A stretch of DNA of 63,679 bases, taken from positions 1-63,679 of IMG/VR virus record IMGVR_UViG_3300030102_005966; one strand, given 5' to 3'. The stretch is from a virus. This document shows positions 42,901 to 48,149 of the stretch, in pieces. A model generated the notes under the pieces. The model saw nothing but the letters and a program-made list of their open reading frames with translations. It had not been told where the DNA came from and did no database searches. The number at the start of each line of letters is the position of its first letter. Position 1 is the stretch's first letter. The position numbers and the translations under genes are program-made.

Positions 42901-45728
42901 GTGGTTGCCGCCTTAGCAAGCATCTCTCCCTCTGCCCCTTCTGCCATGGGTATCATCTGATCCGCTCTAGGCTGCAAAGCAGGTTTAATAATATCGTTAC
43001 TCCGTTGCCTGCCTTGAGACATAGGAACAATACTGGCTCCTTGAACCATGGCTCGGGTAAACCTATCGAAGTATTCTGCAGAATACATCGAACCGGACTC
43101 CTTCAGAGCACTTAAAACTTTGTCTGTTACGACATCACGGTATTGAGAAATTTCATCCCGCACACGCCGGAGCCCCAACTTTTTAGAAGTAGCAGCTAGT
43201 GAAGACTGCAGAGTTGTAGTTGCTCCAGCGGTGACTCCACCAAGAGCCGCCGCCATTAAGGTGCCCGTCAACCACTCCCCAAAGGAAAGTTTCTCGTTGG
43301 TTGCATGTGCAACAAGGGGTTGATTAATGGCTTCATCCAAACCTTCTTCTAAACTTTCCCACCACACATCCCCCGTTAGTAATTTAAGTGACCTTATAAC
43401 AGAAGGAATAATACCTTTGGATGCAAGTTCTTCTGTAAGTAGAGCAGCCGCTACCTCACGGGTTTTTTGGTCGTCAAACCTCTTAGACCCTTTGAGCATT
43501 TTATTGAGGACATACCCCATTTCCTTGCCTGTCAGCCGCTTCTCAAGAGCCCTTTCTAGTCCACCTCTTCCTAGTGCACTAAAAGCACCTGTTATAGATG
43601 CAGTTATAAACCCAGCTAGTAACCCAGTGCCAACTGCTTTTTCATGAATTTCTTCATGAGTCATGTCGGGATTGGCTTCCTTAAGTGAAGTGTATACAAC
43701 CGAATAAGTTGAACTGGAACTCCGGACAAAAGCAGGAACCATAGCTCCCGCGACAGTGGTAACTCCTTTAGATCCTTTTATAGTAGTAAACGTCTTTCCA
43801 ACATGAGTCCAAAAAGGAAGAAGGTCTCCCTTCATCACTTGTTTAGAGGTTGCATTTAACCCCTTTGCAACCGTAGTAGCCCCTTGAGCTGAAACTTTTA
43901 CAGACGCCGAGAGCATCTCGTCCACCGCTCCTCTTCCTAGTTTAGTAGCCGGGGCTGTAAGTGAAGTCTTAACAACAGATGACTGAGCACCTCTTCTTCC
44001 CAGTCCCGTTACAGCCGCTTTTCCTGCCGCTTTTAAAGTCTGTTTAAGAGCAACCCCACCTGCAACAGCTGCCGCACCAGTTCCTGCCGTAGCTACGGTA
44101 GCTACAACACCCGCAAAAATGTCAACAATAGCCGGAAGTAAAGTTTCGACAGCAGATACACCAAAACCCCAGCCACCTTCCCAGTGACCAAACATGTTGG
44201 CTACTTGCCTGCGCCGAGCAGCATCCGCCTGAACCTCTGCTATATACTCACGGGCTCCTTCGCTTTCAAATGCAATAGCAGGGATTGCAGCCGCTAACGA
44301 ACCGAAGCCTCCGTGGACAACTGTATCGAACGCCATCCCACCGAAGTTCTCAAGGTTGTCGTAGTTGTCAGGGTTAGCTAGGAATGTATCAAAAATCTCT
44401 AAGGGGTCGGTAACTCCAGCCACTGCTGCTGCTTCTTTGTGTGCCAACCATTGTTCAGAAGTTGCTGCCGTATCAGTTAGTAGGGTGCCGTAGTGTTCGT
44501 AGGTATTACGTAAAAATGACTCCCGTTGAGTGCGTAAAAGCTTTTTCTGAAAGGGGGTATATTTTTTAGACGACTCTACTGCGTTTTCAAAGACATCCTT
44601 CTTTAACATCAAAGAAGGATGGGCGGCAACCCCCATCGGACCAGTTACCCGGATACTGTCTTCAGGGTTATCCCCAGCTTCGTATTTAAAAAAATCGTCC
44701 CGTTGAACTGATTCCATGGTGACCTGCATCTGCAGCCACTCTTTTACCACTTCCGGTGAATAAGAAGTCCACTTTAAGTAGGGATCAATACCTTTCTTAG
44801 TAAACGATTTGTTGGACTCATAGCCACGCTCTTCATCACGAGCATCAGCTAGGGCAGATATTATCCGTTTTACAGCACCTGACCGGACTGTAACATCTTG
44901 AACATTCTCCTCATCCAATCCACCTTCAAGAACATCAAAGATTAAGTTTGCCCGTCTTAAGGCTCTCTCATTATCTTTCGTAGGGGACTCACTGATCCGC
45001 TCCATTATGGACTGAATAGCGGAGCCTACTGACTGCAACTCGGCAATACGCATCAGAGTAGCTTTACCCTCTGAACCCTCAACCTCTCCAGTGTGGGCAG
45101 TGACGTAAGGGAGGTCTGAAGACTTGAGTAATCCAGCGTCCAACGAATCTTGAACTGCTTTAGTGTATCCTACTGCCTCTACAACAGATGAGTTAGTAAT
45201 AATTCGTGGACCTTCTTCGGTAGCAATAGAAGCGAATGCAAATTTACCCCCACCCACTAAATCCTCAATAGACTCTTTGTATTGTTTATTAAGGTCAGCC
45301 TGTTGGTCGGGAGTCAGGTCGCTCAAGTCCTCCGCATTCCACACTTCGCCTCTCTTATAATCCCACTGATTAATTAGTGCGAGCTTTTCGTCGTTAACGG
45401 CAGGTAGTTCTGTTAACCCTTTGCTTTCAAAAAGACCAGTAGACTGCTCCTGCTCCGTCAACAAGTCGTTGGCTTGCAGCTCAGTGAACATTGTAGAGTG
45501 CAGTGCCACCTCATTAGAGTTAGTCCACTTGTGCCCTTTATTGATGTGGTCACGACGAACAAAATCAGCATAATCAAAAAGTTCATCTCTACCTGTAAGA
45601 GGGGACTCCGTTTCCGGTCGGGATGCCCGTAAATCAAGCAACGTCATAGAAGGCGAAAAAGGAACAGTTGGTGTCTGTTCCTTTGGGTTCGCCGGAGATG
45701 TGGTGGGTCGGCTAATATCAACTGACAT
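27912..45728 (-). CDS. Giant polyvalent virion protein (5938 residues)
   Basis: One unbroken frame of 17.8 kb, 28% of the genome. Visible parts: hydrophobic helices near residues 515-575, 700-730 and 820-845; a Lys/Ala-rich segment near 1250-1285; a zinc protease motif HEYLH near 1953; a possibly degenerate EEIIH near 2275; a WHGT ADP-ribosyltransferase-like segment near 2757; a kinase-like region with GGQLGSNPGGLYTTKDGT and DPGGALEYRAQG (3410-3550); LHVEEIQSDW and WSTGEH segments near 4240-4360; and LPD38-like stretches and membrane helices to the C-terminus (about 5300-5800). This is the build of polyvalent proteins that phages deliver with DNA to protect it or modify host proteins. Domain names are from motif memory; positions are approximate. 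Confidence 0.8.
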   Translation of the reverse strand: MSVDISRPTTSPANPKEQTPTVPFSPSMTLLDLRASRPETESPLTGRDELFDYADFVRRDHINKGHKWTNSNEVALHSTMFTELQANDLLTEQEQSTGLFESKGLTELPAVNDEKLALINQWDYKRGEVWNAEDLSDLTPDQQADLNKQYKESIEDLVGGGKFAFASIATEEGPRIITNSSVVEAVGYTKAVQDSLDAGLLKSSDLPYVTAHTGEVEGSEGKATLMRIAELQSVGSAIQSIMERISESPTKDNERALRRANLIFDVLEGGLDEENVQDVTVRSGAVKRIISALADARDEERGYESNKSFTKKGIDPYLKWTSYSPEVVKEWLQMQVTMESVQRDDFFKYEAGDNPEDSIRVTGPMGVAAHPSLMLKKDVFENAVESSKKYTPFQKKLLRTQRESFLRNTYEHYGTLLTDTAATSEQWLAHKEAAAVAGVTDPLEIFDTFLANPDNYDNLENFGGMAFDTVVHGGFGSLAAAIPAIAFESEGAREYIAEVQADAARRRQVANMFGHWEGGWGFGVSAVETLLPAIVDIFAGVVATVATAGTGAAAVAGGVALKQTLKAAGKAAVTGLGRRGAQSSVVKTSLTAPATKLGRGAVDEMLSASVKVSAQGATTVAKGLNATSKQVMKGDLLPFWTHVGKTFTTIKGSKGVTTVAGAMVPAFVRSSSSTYSVVYTSLKEANPDMTHEEIHEKAVGTGLLAGFITASITGAFSALGRGGLERALEKRLTGKEMGYVLNKMLKGSKRFDDQKTREVAAALLTEELASKGIIPSVIRSLKLLTGDVWWESLEEGLDEAINQPLVAHATNEKLSFGEWLTGTLMAAALGGVTAGATTTLQSSLAATSKKLGLRRVRDEISQYRDVVTDKVLSALKESGSMYSAEYFDRFTRAMVQGASIVPMSQGRQRSNDIIKPALQPRADQMIPMAEGAEGEMLAKAATTELVEEEEQFRHFDSKQRFTHWDMLHSALAPLRKELETADSEVSQEFTKEQQELLPRLENEDSVAAVTNDPDYNVTDSGVIIGVRNPYTGEWTGQALTLAEQMNKIAVFRSSLPAEFKAKREQQEKGFARASKEIERIDREIENTTPDANTAPPKSTSDEDMMELLGELRKNVNPESVAQAIDMLERQKKADKESKYKLGRGARSVITNSVLNDIQESEPITSEAATTADVPVVSVDDSAETDPVGTAVDHLKGSENLSAAELAEKNKPEQAVPSSREDTAAQLEISSDDVAAESEDEAEQRLNELQVGDKKKSAKKKAAKKAKKAKKAKKKATTRKKLTKEEFIDDRYTAAEVLAFNALVHSGELVELKPGERGMPSRSKYPANYYKQKTELLAEKINEKYPKVKVSPARGYKGLKGSDKKVIRDEDGKIRAYVDSEGLGVFDNDPATVSLLLAHGVPVRVPRGTDQVNPAILFDDSTGLVKGVVQGGTVVSLNVVREPLPTYDNTLAQLGRLVSLFGVSSYDVGKGAYTINNEGDTVMVEDGESVPVEMAIGSLRQYFDSDPSILENLLRPAQPAEGERTRLRKDAASHAESAVKLEAQLMLHLLSLRQGLIADGLVETRQTKRGELLVPTAGAIPALLQRTQLGKSGTARVVADSLPVLSNPTTQPDAVLNIFLRDFVLNNSLFSEGRMPDIPAIATRVKDRYQNLQNRRRQAANVKVWKAAKKPLDESNTTAQERKLDALVEPMVAAGLPRRSTRVLIPLTRASIALLGKVQSVRGQINNFLTRSVYGGDARDYVESLSNEDALGVLFSWATSGPNEGTELNALFDFITNVPGKKGRPLAALLRLYWTGSDSVYGNIEEDAEFMGSMRAYAKRILRSDLTDRQTTNLVRSVRSASFELFANSYVTELNEEAILEQNLNEIDTLGLVNGDPETVISALRKIESTDPDPLRKLAAKMLLRSEDFIRNVKFVLTSSQQGHLAGKYTKSSDGTHTVAIFVNGHNGAGVSGVLLHEYLHALTADIVRGIPEGADRPPGSTAPVITPEQQAAIEGIENLMAEIATEASKNGMMTPLVADALGSVDEFISHLFTSPEFQGVLKALSSQSSPNVFRRVLDAILRVFNLNIQPGQVSRYREALEQVTSFALPIQRSSNENALSFTTALEAAANEAITQAADGYAAVDAFAGTASEVESTPEVVTPTTTPAPTPKVIKDIRADRRNWTNEFEGAMQSALMSSTTSKGEPIKGWSPTTLRRANQLVKVVSKRLNGLAYRHHVRIALMPDSMATQGNVMYQSLGTVYVSPDNLIQRLFLEEAGDMGNHNLQKIVDYIWDEEIIHVAAVESVSQSELDALIDETTDREFVEMAEAYYANRSKEDLAELTAELQSEDPEVVANRKRLLMDEFLRQQLQIRVNGATTEDAQRFFSQKPSLFKVMKHALQRMYARMSVASRFKRNNPRYEAALKSIEEEYHAMQNGYRYDPGVLTFDPANPADSLFALRDKFFAGTAALTGAEDAVYSKALTGDKGDDDLQVSLNNSHTDYDRNRAVQNWIRNNPKSTTKLKDFLSKKLSAAGFEGASVPPILLDTRGEIVPAARRITPSSIEARKSSIVADTLEEGHKAWRTALNGDNGDDSLQDRFDARYAEAAQAFEEDKPLWFSSVTSNDYKAFGPAYLWKDLGLQYPTVILHDLYNGVSGDFKSLDQVLRENTEAQETADTILPLEPIAATAGKVNPAQINLSAEAIIKAVEEDDPTVKRNGAFRTKVEAGLAKVKAYLREQTAIATFNDVLEAWSVDNNRSFATLSMEVTKNQKAAGMQTSFWHGTNALFNPPSKFRTENDGFSAAPDIKFAQEWKSWRFAGIWTDVREARGYDIRSLTLLPPKVQAQLAPFITKEYERRLAELVDDPDYALQGITTRLPAEQYLRRQALEGSFNKKVWEEAGFTGNPTALQKVGATSVGFASDPEASVVTSDVGVVSFRPTDLYQVGIKSDNPFDFRNDYDVSKWNDTLIERDSKRAMDNFEENKKLLEALNEQDFLIHQLEGRLEDYSMGVEEDDSVAAEEIAKEKESLQRERIGDAGPPVEQTLSEVFANTNNINESEMDSFIKYRATSVQDVVAEFRSLLSQELDHIKDRYLNGKTLEALRGGSFYSWENASVAEEAGATTVRMYEDWQSDPAEGMSPNIWVPFFSPEGKVDENFNPIEPKPWNKDRVHSSNLIKNSAGATINTDTLKIVDIEERNNFHTSDMNRTSLRASTGAADFVFRSITMSGDFGGDNLESEIKAGTPRTAHKAISAWLARNPVSAERLDLINDKVSKEARYSLTGEGYISEDPDTPTIQAGTILTSVFGDIMLPTARFGNDLKPLDDEVLDDLRKGRGPIAEEVKIAKYIQDLQDAHSIGFKYAPSETSADLFDELQTEDDRKPIKNWQLSSVALGGRQTFASSERREYGDMGLDTDFDISDLYLHPRHSPDESKWERIGGQLGSNPGGLYTTKDGTTFYYKESQSRDHAGNEMLASLLYRVTKSTTVPLYFVELDGKLGTASEWVPELKAFDTNNPEHVESAQQDFAAHAWLANWDAVGLVADNLMMQPVVDAKGKQIGVDVATHIDPGGALEYRAQGAPKGEAWNDEVTEWESLRDPSMNEMSAKVFGGMSDADLKRSARRVAAVKEDTIDTLVDTLFKTGNEPMKAMLKQRRLNLLRKAGISEELNTSIRATRRGPSFVSSLDKDTQETYWYSKAAKAVEESNWAKKGLDWNQVRAIFFQQGVPQSEFEFLVDRGLEAAFNPELNTDRAQEDRDEKGSVIRGAGKVLKQEVLDFISDNNLKIVDVERSHRFSLRKGDTGVELVDVPLTDDDPKLDSEPVYIRANEALYDFLADDFGAEFDVFTREKVANLRTQIETQTFTISGATAFLEGLRESYQSFDDGEMARNFVLAAQNKTITNAVLTRTEPLFNSHEQLEILDGLTVELIVHRLVNLRKAFSGGDTQLIRKLETEEDFDLATEIMEYNPVSTQGVLLDLGKFTIPEEGELKDLKNYLKQPIPDYLEADMEFAVGGWIASDNRKDVVIKDSDTHYQPQAIFDTSTLSRLAIEYTFYEDLISNRIQDSYADETVARDVLSIDWKTGKVTANTGEVLIEGVMKGYAEGDPLAPQEIDPTATEFRIDPETGEYTTPTSPEREDVPIGELRRGDASPVEEAHFHRTVGYHDYVLEHSRHLAPAMGAPFEDSEDYQAWELRRGKRGEKPYKEILLTIPRDPDTAAHTSRHFGKKAVMGSGVDTAFDEDAYNILAHIRLTERETPDGSLALHVEEIQSDWVSDSRGVDRKQSQLASLLGEEYGTHEFIEGLSVGMQHFNVITASGLVGNVAQNTTHLEWSEKGTGDQLVSLDTTTKEARSTKPPKRYNDKYAEKALERVLSFALKNGKYDYLTWSTGEHIVDSFESDAERFNVQGVEWNIIEGDNITSGVGASSPRVVIRAKGRPPTLLSTDQQGNIPDTPDEPLSISMMAPLNPEGDGFHIRFKPLTFTSAGKPKKQQEWRQAIARYPDTAKGNSELYQNFLTGGDVENIGELVFVSEESIQKQAKKIPNLKKLMGVLEGYKKLASSRSANVVKNHGNLAVPTNNIDDFLLGISPRLQKELAKVAEPTELYQFEKLLNMVGSWMGKADVQGTAQMFFGKEPEPHEVLTEVVLKGGNKVGHLIQTPTVDPTSRRQSGSLFRGSLVFNGAITETQGGARSYENELNYEKEIRTVPHSVMASKVGDDLLNHIRKEVAAGNKSGSIQRGEGVNLQYGGNIHRQNYNQRFPRALSQLTGVKRGEGINMVSADELPRSYYPDEISEQEEGGTVFVDIFNPGPAPHETLMAIHEQSLGGVESAPSEMSWNQKLRGRYTAAHSLRLSEVREKKAKVLIDSGASLHSSMKADPANQFRSKPTDQSHIPLDIGSGRVDFGTSAKKLLEIPFFHTGDYEKPGWAIFQGELDRRITDLDDNRRGFQRAVGAVVKQYKTKLDKLLKKSFGSVEGADATLLSAAIGDSEGAYVSQEDLAIIETDYATSIEAIGTRQKAGDITYDQALALYQTAQDDRISKIKAKEEAVALGLHEKKANALYTLERLPNGKELVNHLVSLRNLLDDLSSEVSSLYNLGGGMKAHFDANMGIYLTRAYKMFTEADWGKRVMEDSEFHKVRSMAADFFEDQFREATVKRLMDSSKMSESEAKAEADEELANYKRLNQGNTYGMNAAQEYVDSFEYQDNKAKRYGEGSPFKPLIDNIRKRKEVPPALRKLLGEYDESSNLDNLFRSIMTVGTMASNQAFLRHSATIGRKSGWLLTRAELDEKIREARESDNLVEATKYEKFIPVRGRQSLGGAARSAKYDPFTNFIDEEGHNRGELFGPPELADGLNAHFSKAVRKSQVNSAENYMQKALEVASRTTGLSMAFKTLGSAGFYLRNALSNLIYFGPMQGLAPGAGITKLLTETGRELGTIVGMDTKPLDDYRMRLHALNIIGDDVNTNLISDLLTGTKSVDSMTSDLDRLLKNSEKLLSKTKKALWEVPLEKAKDISFAIDAAHKIAYFEHELKTLKKGRDHANRVSDGSNLQNRTDDELERMAAKKVLMTSQSYSQTLPIVKAFQDKWLHVFHSPFLRFKTEVPRITVNTFKLALQEMKSGNAVEKARGRWRFVGASGTLGVMGIGASYLLKGILGFGDEEDEFMRAGVPEYARDNTFFYLPNKKEGEKPKMFDLTFINPFAVILDPLLRGVESLLNNREGDVFADILGTLTFDIFADEQIMWGTLYNAFYRNIDPMTGNPIYESIDLPSEKSKKLINFIYRDAFEPKMLKAVNRAWDVRGEDFEDWEYTSTGVIAQEIRPFKIHDVDAPKLFSRFLGDMRGTYDRIRSKKNRLFSETREFTESEIRQMARDEYKGLVRLHDDMVRKIRGGEKAGLTKERAFSMMKEANVSNQRLNMLYKNSVGRIPPTRDFIQNILSKPALRDGKGRRRLDIYLDEFSKLPRVEEVGK

Positions 45729-45744
45729 GTATCTAAATAGATTA

Positions 45745-47058
45745 TTAATTTCCTAAGCTAAAGGCAGGGTTTCGGGCAGGGGCTTGGGTATTTCCGGTAG
45801 AGTCTTCTACTATAGACCCTAAAATATTTGTTTCTCTATCAAGATAAAATCTAACTAAAGCAGCTGCATCTTGCAAAGGAGCTAAGACGTTTTTATTTTT
45901 CCAAGTGTAAGTCTTTCTATCTTCAATTATTTTATTAAGGTTTTCTATTGCGGGGTCATCCTTTAATACCCGTTCAGGTGCCACTATAGCAAGTAAAGAA
46001 AGAATATTACCGGCAATAGTGGCAGGGTCTGTCTTTATATTTCTACCCCCAAACGCACCATAACCCATAGTATCATCCGCGCTTGCCACAAAGTTTTTCT
46101 CCAGTGATTGCAATCTCTCACGGGCATCTGATATCCGCTTTATACGTAAGTTATATCGTTGAAGATTAAACTCTCGCTCCGCCTTAGTCGCAGATATACG
46201 CCTATCAGCAGCAAAATAGCTTGCTGCCTGTTTAGCGATGAGTGCTGATTGAGAGTGTAAACCCAAATCATCTATTAACTTCCCTTGATCTTCTGTCGAT
46301 AAGTCAGACAAGACCTGAGCCGCCTGAAGACCAAAAGACCTATCAGCTCTCTTGGCTGCATCTTCATATTGCCTCTCGCCAGTTAACTCCGCACGAGCAC
46401 TTCCAACCATAGAAGCTATGCGAGGTCTGTCCATTAGAGCAGCTACTTGGGGATCACGGGAAAGGATGCCTATCTTCTGCAGCTTTACTTCCCTAGATTC
46501 GGGTCCAGCCATAATATTACCGATCCGCCCACTTAACCCACCAAGCATATCTTCTACCTCACGATCCTTTCCTATGTCGCGGCGGAACGCTGCCAATTTT
46601 TCAGAAGCTGCTTGAAAAGCTTGCTCTGAGGCTCGGGTTCTCATGTCGCGCTCAGCACGTTTAGCTTGTAACTCTTCAGCAGCCAAGGCATCTCCTGTAA
46701 ACCCACTTGCATACTTATCAACTAACATCTGCTGCTCGCTACTAGATAAGCCGGAAGAACCTAAGGAACCAAAAAACTGCCCCCGTAACGGAGCAATATC
46801 TCTTTCAAAGTCTAACCCGCCTGCTGTTGCTTGAGCCTGCAACGCCTGAATATCACGCGCAGCTTGATCAAGTTCCCGAAACTCAGGACGCATAATGCTC
46901 GGTTCTTGTAACCGAGCCATCTCTGCAGCCGCCGCCATCTTCCCTGCTTCACCCCTAAAGCCTTTCTTGGCTAGTCGCCGGGATGCTCTTTTAAGACGCG
47001 AAGAATTACGGTCGAGAGACCGCCGTTGTGTAAAAAAGGTATCGTCAGGTGATGGCAT
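45745..47058 (-). CDS. Coiled-coil virion protein
   Basis: A 437-residue protein, mostly helical, Ala/Glu/Arg-rich with long coiled-coil stretches (about residues 25-330). There is no membrane segment or recognised motif. It lies 16 bp upstream of the giant gene on the same strand, so it is probably an internal virion or ejected companion. Confidence 0.6.
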   Translation of the reverse strand: MPSPDDTFFTQRRSLDRNSSRLKRASRRLAKKGFRGEAGKMAAAAEMARLQEPSIMRPEFRELDQAARDIQALQAQATAGGLDFERDIAPLRGQFFGSLGSSGLSSSEQQMLVDKYASGFTGDALAAEELQAKRAERDMRTRASEQAFQAASEKLAAFRRDIGKDREVEDMLGGLSGRIGNIMAGPESREVKLQKIGILSRDPQVAALMDRPRIASMVGSARAELTGERQYEDAAKRADRSFGLQAAQVLSDLSTEDQGKLIDDLGLHSQSALIAKQAASYFAADRRISATKAEREFNLQRYNLRIKRISDARERLQSLEKNFVASADDTMGYGAFGGRNIKTDPATIAGNILSLLAIVAPERVLKDDPAIENLNKIIEDRKTYTWKNKNVLAPLQDAAALVRFYLDRETNILGSIVEDSTGNTQAPARNPAFSLGN

Positions 47059-47060
47059 TA

Positions 47061-48053
47061 TTACTTTTTCTCCTTAGTTGCTTCCCTAAGTAGTGGGTTT
47101 GTGCCGGGAGGTGTATACACCGGACCAGCCTCTGCCTCGTCTTTTGATATATTAGGCACGGTTGCTCCTCTCTTTGTAGTCCCTGTAGTCCCTGTAGTCC
47201 CTGTAGTCCCTGTAGGTTTTTTCTTGTAAAGATCCATAAACGACTGACCCGATTTCTTAGACCCTCTATACGACACGCCCCGTTCGGTTTGAGTAGCTAC
47301 CATAGGCGTATTTGAACCTTTGGTTTTTTGAGCAGTAGGAGTGCCCGCAGACTTTCTTGCGGTGGCTATTGATCGTCTTAAATTTTTAATGCTATCTTCT
47401 TTATCCCACTTTTCTTTCCACCGAGCATCCTGCCCCCTTTTCTCACGCTCATAACGCTGCTGGGGAGTTTCCCGCTTACCGGCTATGGACTGCCTAATCT
47501 TTTGTATTTTTCCTGCTTGTGTGAGGTTAGCTTTTTGTTCAGGGGTTTCTGCATACGTCCTTGCTAAGAAATCAGAAACGTCTTTTCCGCGCAACCCCAG
47601 CCCTGCTGCTTTTTCTTCCATCCCCGGTTGACCGAGGACAGCGGCTCTAATATCTTTGTCGCTCCCTTTTGTCTGTTCTTCTTTATATTTTTCATACATA
47701 CCCTTTAGCTCTTTAGCAAAACCCTGACGGGCTTTATTTAATTCGGAACGGGTGGTGTATTTTGGAGCGGCAGGGGCAGCAGGGGCGTCGTCGCGGTCAA
47801 ATTTCTTTTTTTGAATATCACGAAACAATTTCATGAATTGTTTTGCTCGCTTCGCTTCGCCTTGAGCCCCTGACCTATCTATCGCATCCAATTCCTTAGT
47901 AGCTCCTTTTGGCTTTGGTGCTTGTCCGAATAAGAAGTCAGCTAATCCTGTAGGTGTTGGTCCGAATAAGTAATCAGATAAGTCCTTTCCTGCGAGTGGT
48001 TTCTCGTTACCGTTTGCCATCGTATAGTTTAATTTTTTTGTGTCCAAAGTCAA
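47061..48053 (-). CDS. Basic low-complexity virion protein
   Basis: A 330-residue Lys/Arg-rich protein with a Gly-Thr-Thr repeat (about residues 280-293) encoded by a nine-base DNA repeat near 47181-47220. No domain recognised. Spacing of 2 bp to the coiled-coil gene shows coupling. Likely an internal DNA-associated or ejection protein, inferred from charge and neighbours. Confidence 0.55.
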   Translation of the reverse strand: MTLDTKKLNYTMANGNEKPLAGKDLSDYLFGPTPTGLADFLFGQAPKPKGATKELDAIDRSGAQGEAKRAKQFMKLFRDIQKKKFDRDDAPAAPAAPKYTTRSELNKARQGFAKELKGMYEKYKEEQTKGSDKDIRAAVLGQPGMEEKAAGLGLRGKDVSDFLARTYAETPEQKANLTQAGKIQKIRQSIAGKRETPQQRYEREKRGQDARWKEKWDKEDSIKNLRRSIATARKSAGTPTAQKTKGSNTPMVATQTERGVSYRGSKKSGQSFMDLYKKKPTGTTGTTGTTGTTKRGATVPNISKDEAEAGPVYTPPGTNPLLREATKEKK

Positions 48054-48090
48054 GAGCTGGACTTGACACCTATAAAGTTCTCTTAAGTAA

Positions 48091-48129
48091 TGTCTGTAGT
48101 TTATTCTAAAATAGAATAAACTACAGACA
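48091..48129. promoter_or_regulatory. Perfect 18-bp hairpin
   Basis: TGTCTGTAGTTTATTCTA pairs with TAGAATAAACTACAGACA, loop AAA. It stands between the terminase large subunit and the 47061-48053 gene. No T-tract follows. It shares its inner part with the imperfect hairpin at 12901-12931, so the two may be operator sites for one regulator or RNA elements. Confidence 0.7.
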
Positions 48130-48149
48130 GGGTATAGAAAAGTTTATTA

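Noticed and set aside
27912-45728. Plus-strand frames of 60-195 codons opposite the giant gene
   Set aside because: They shadow the giant gene and carry no start signals or family motifs.
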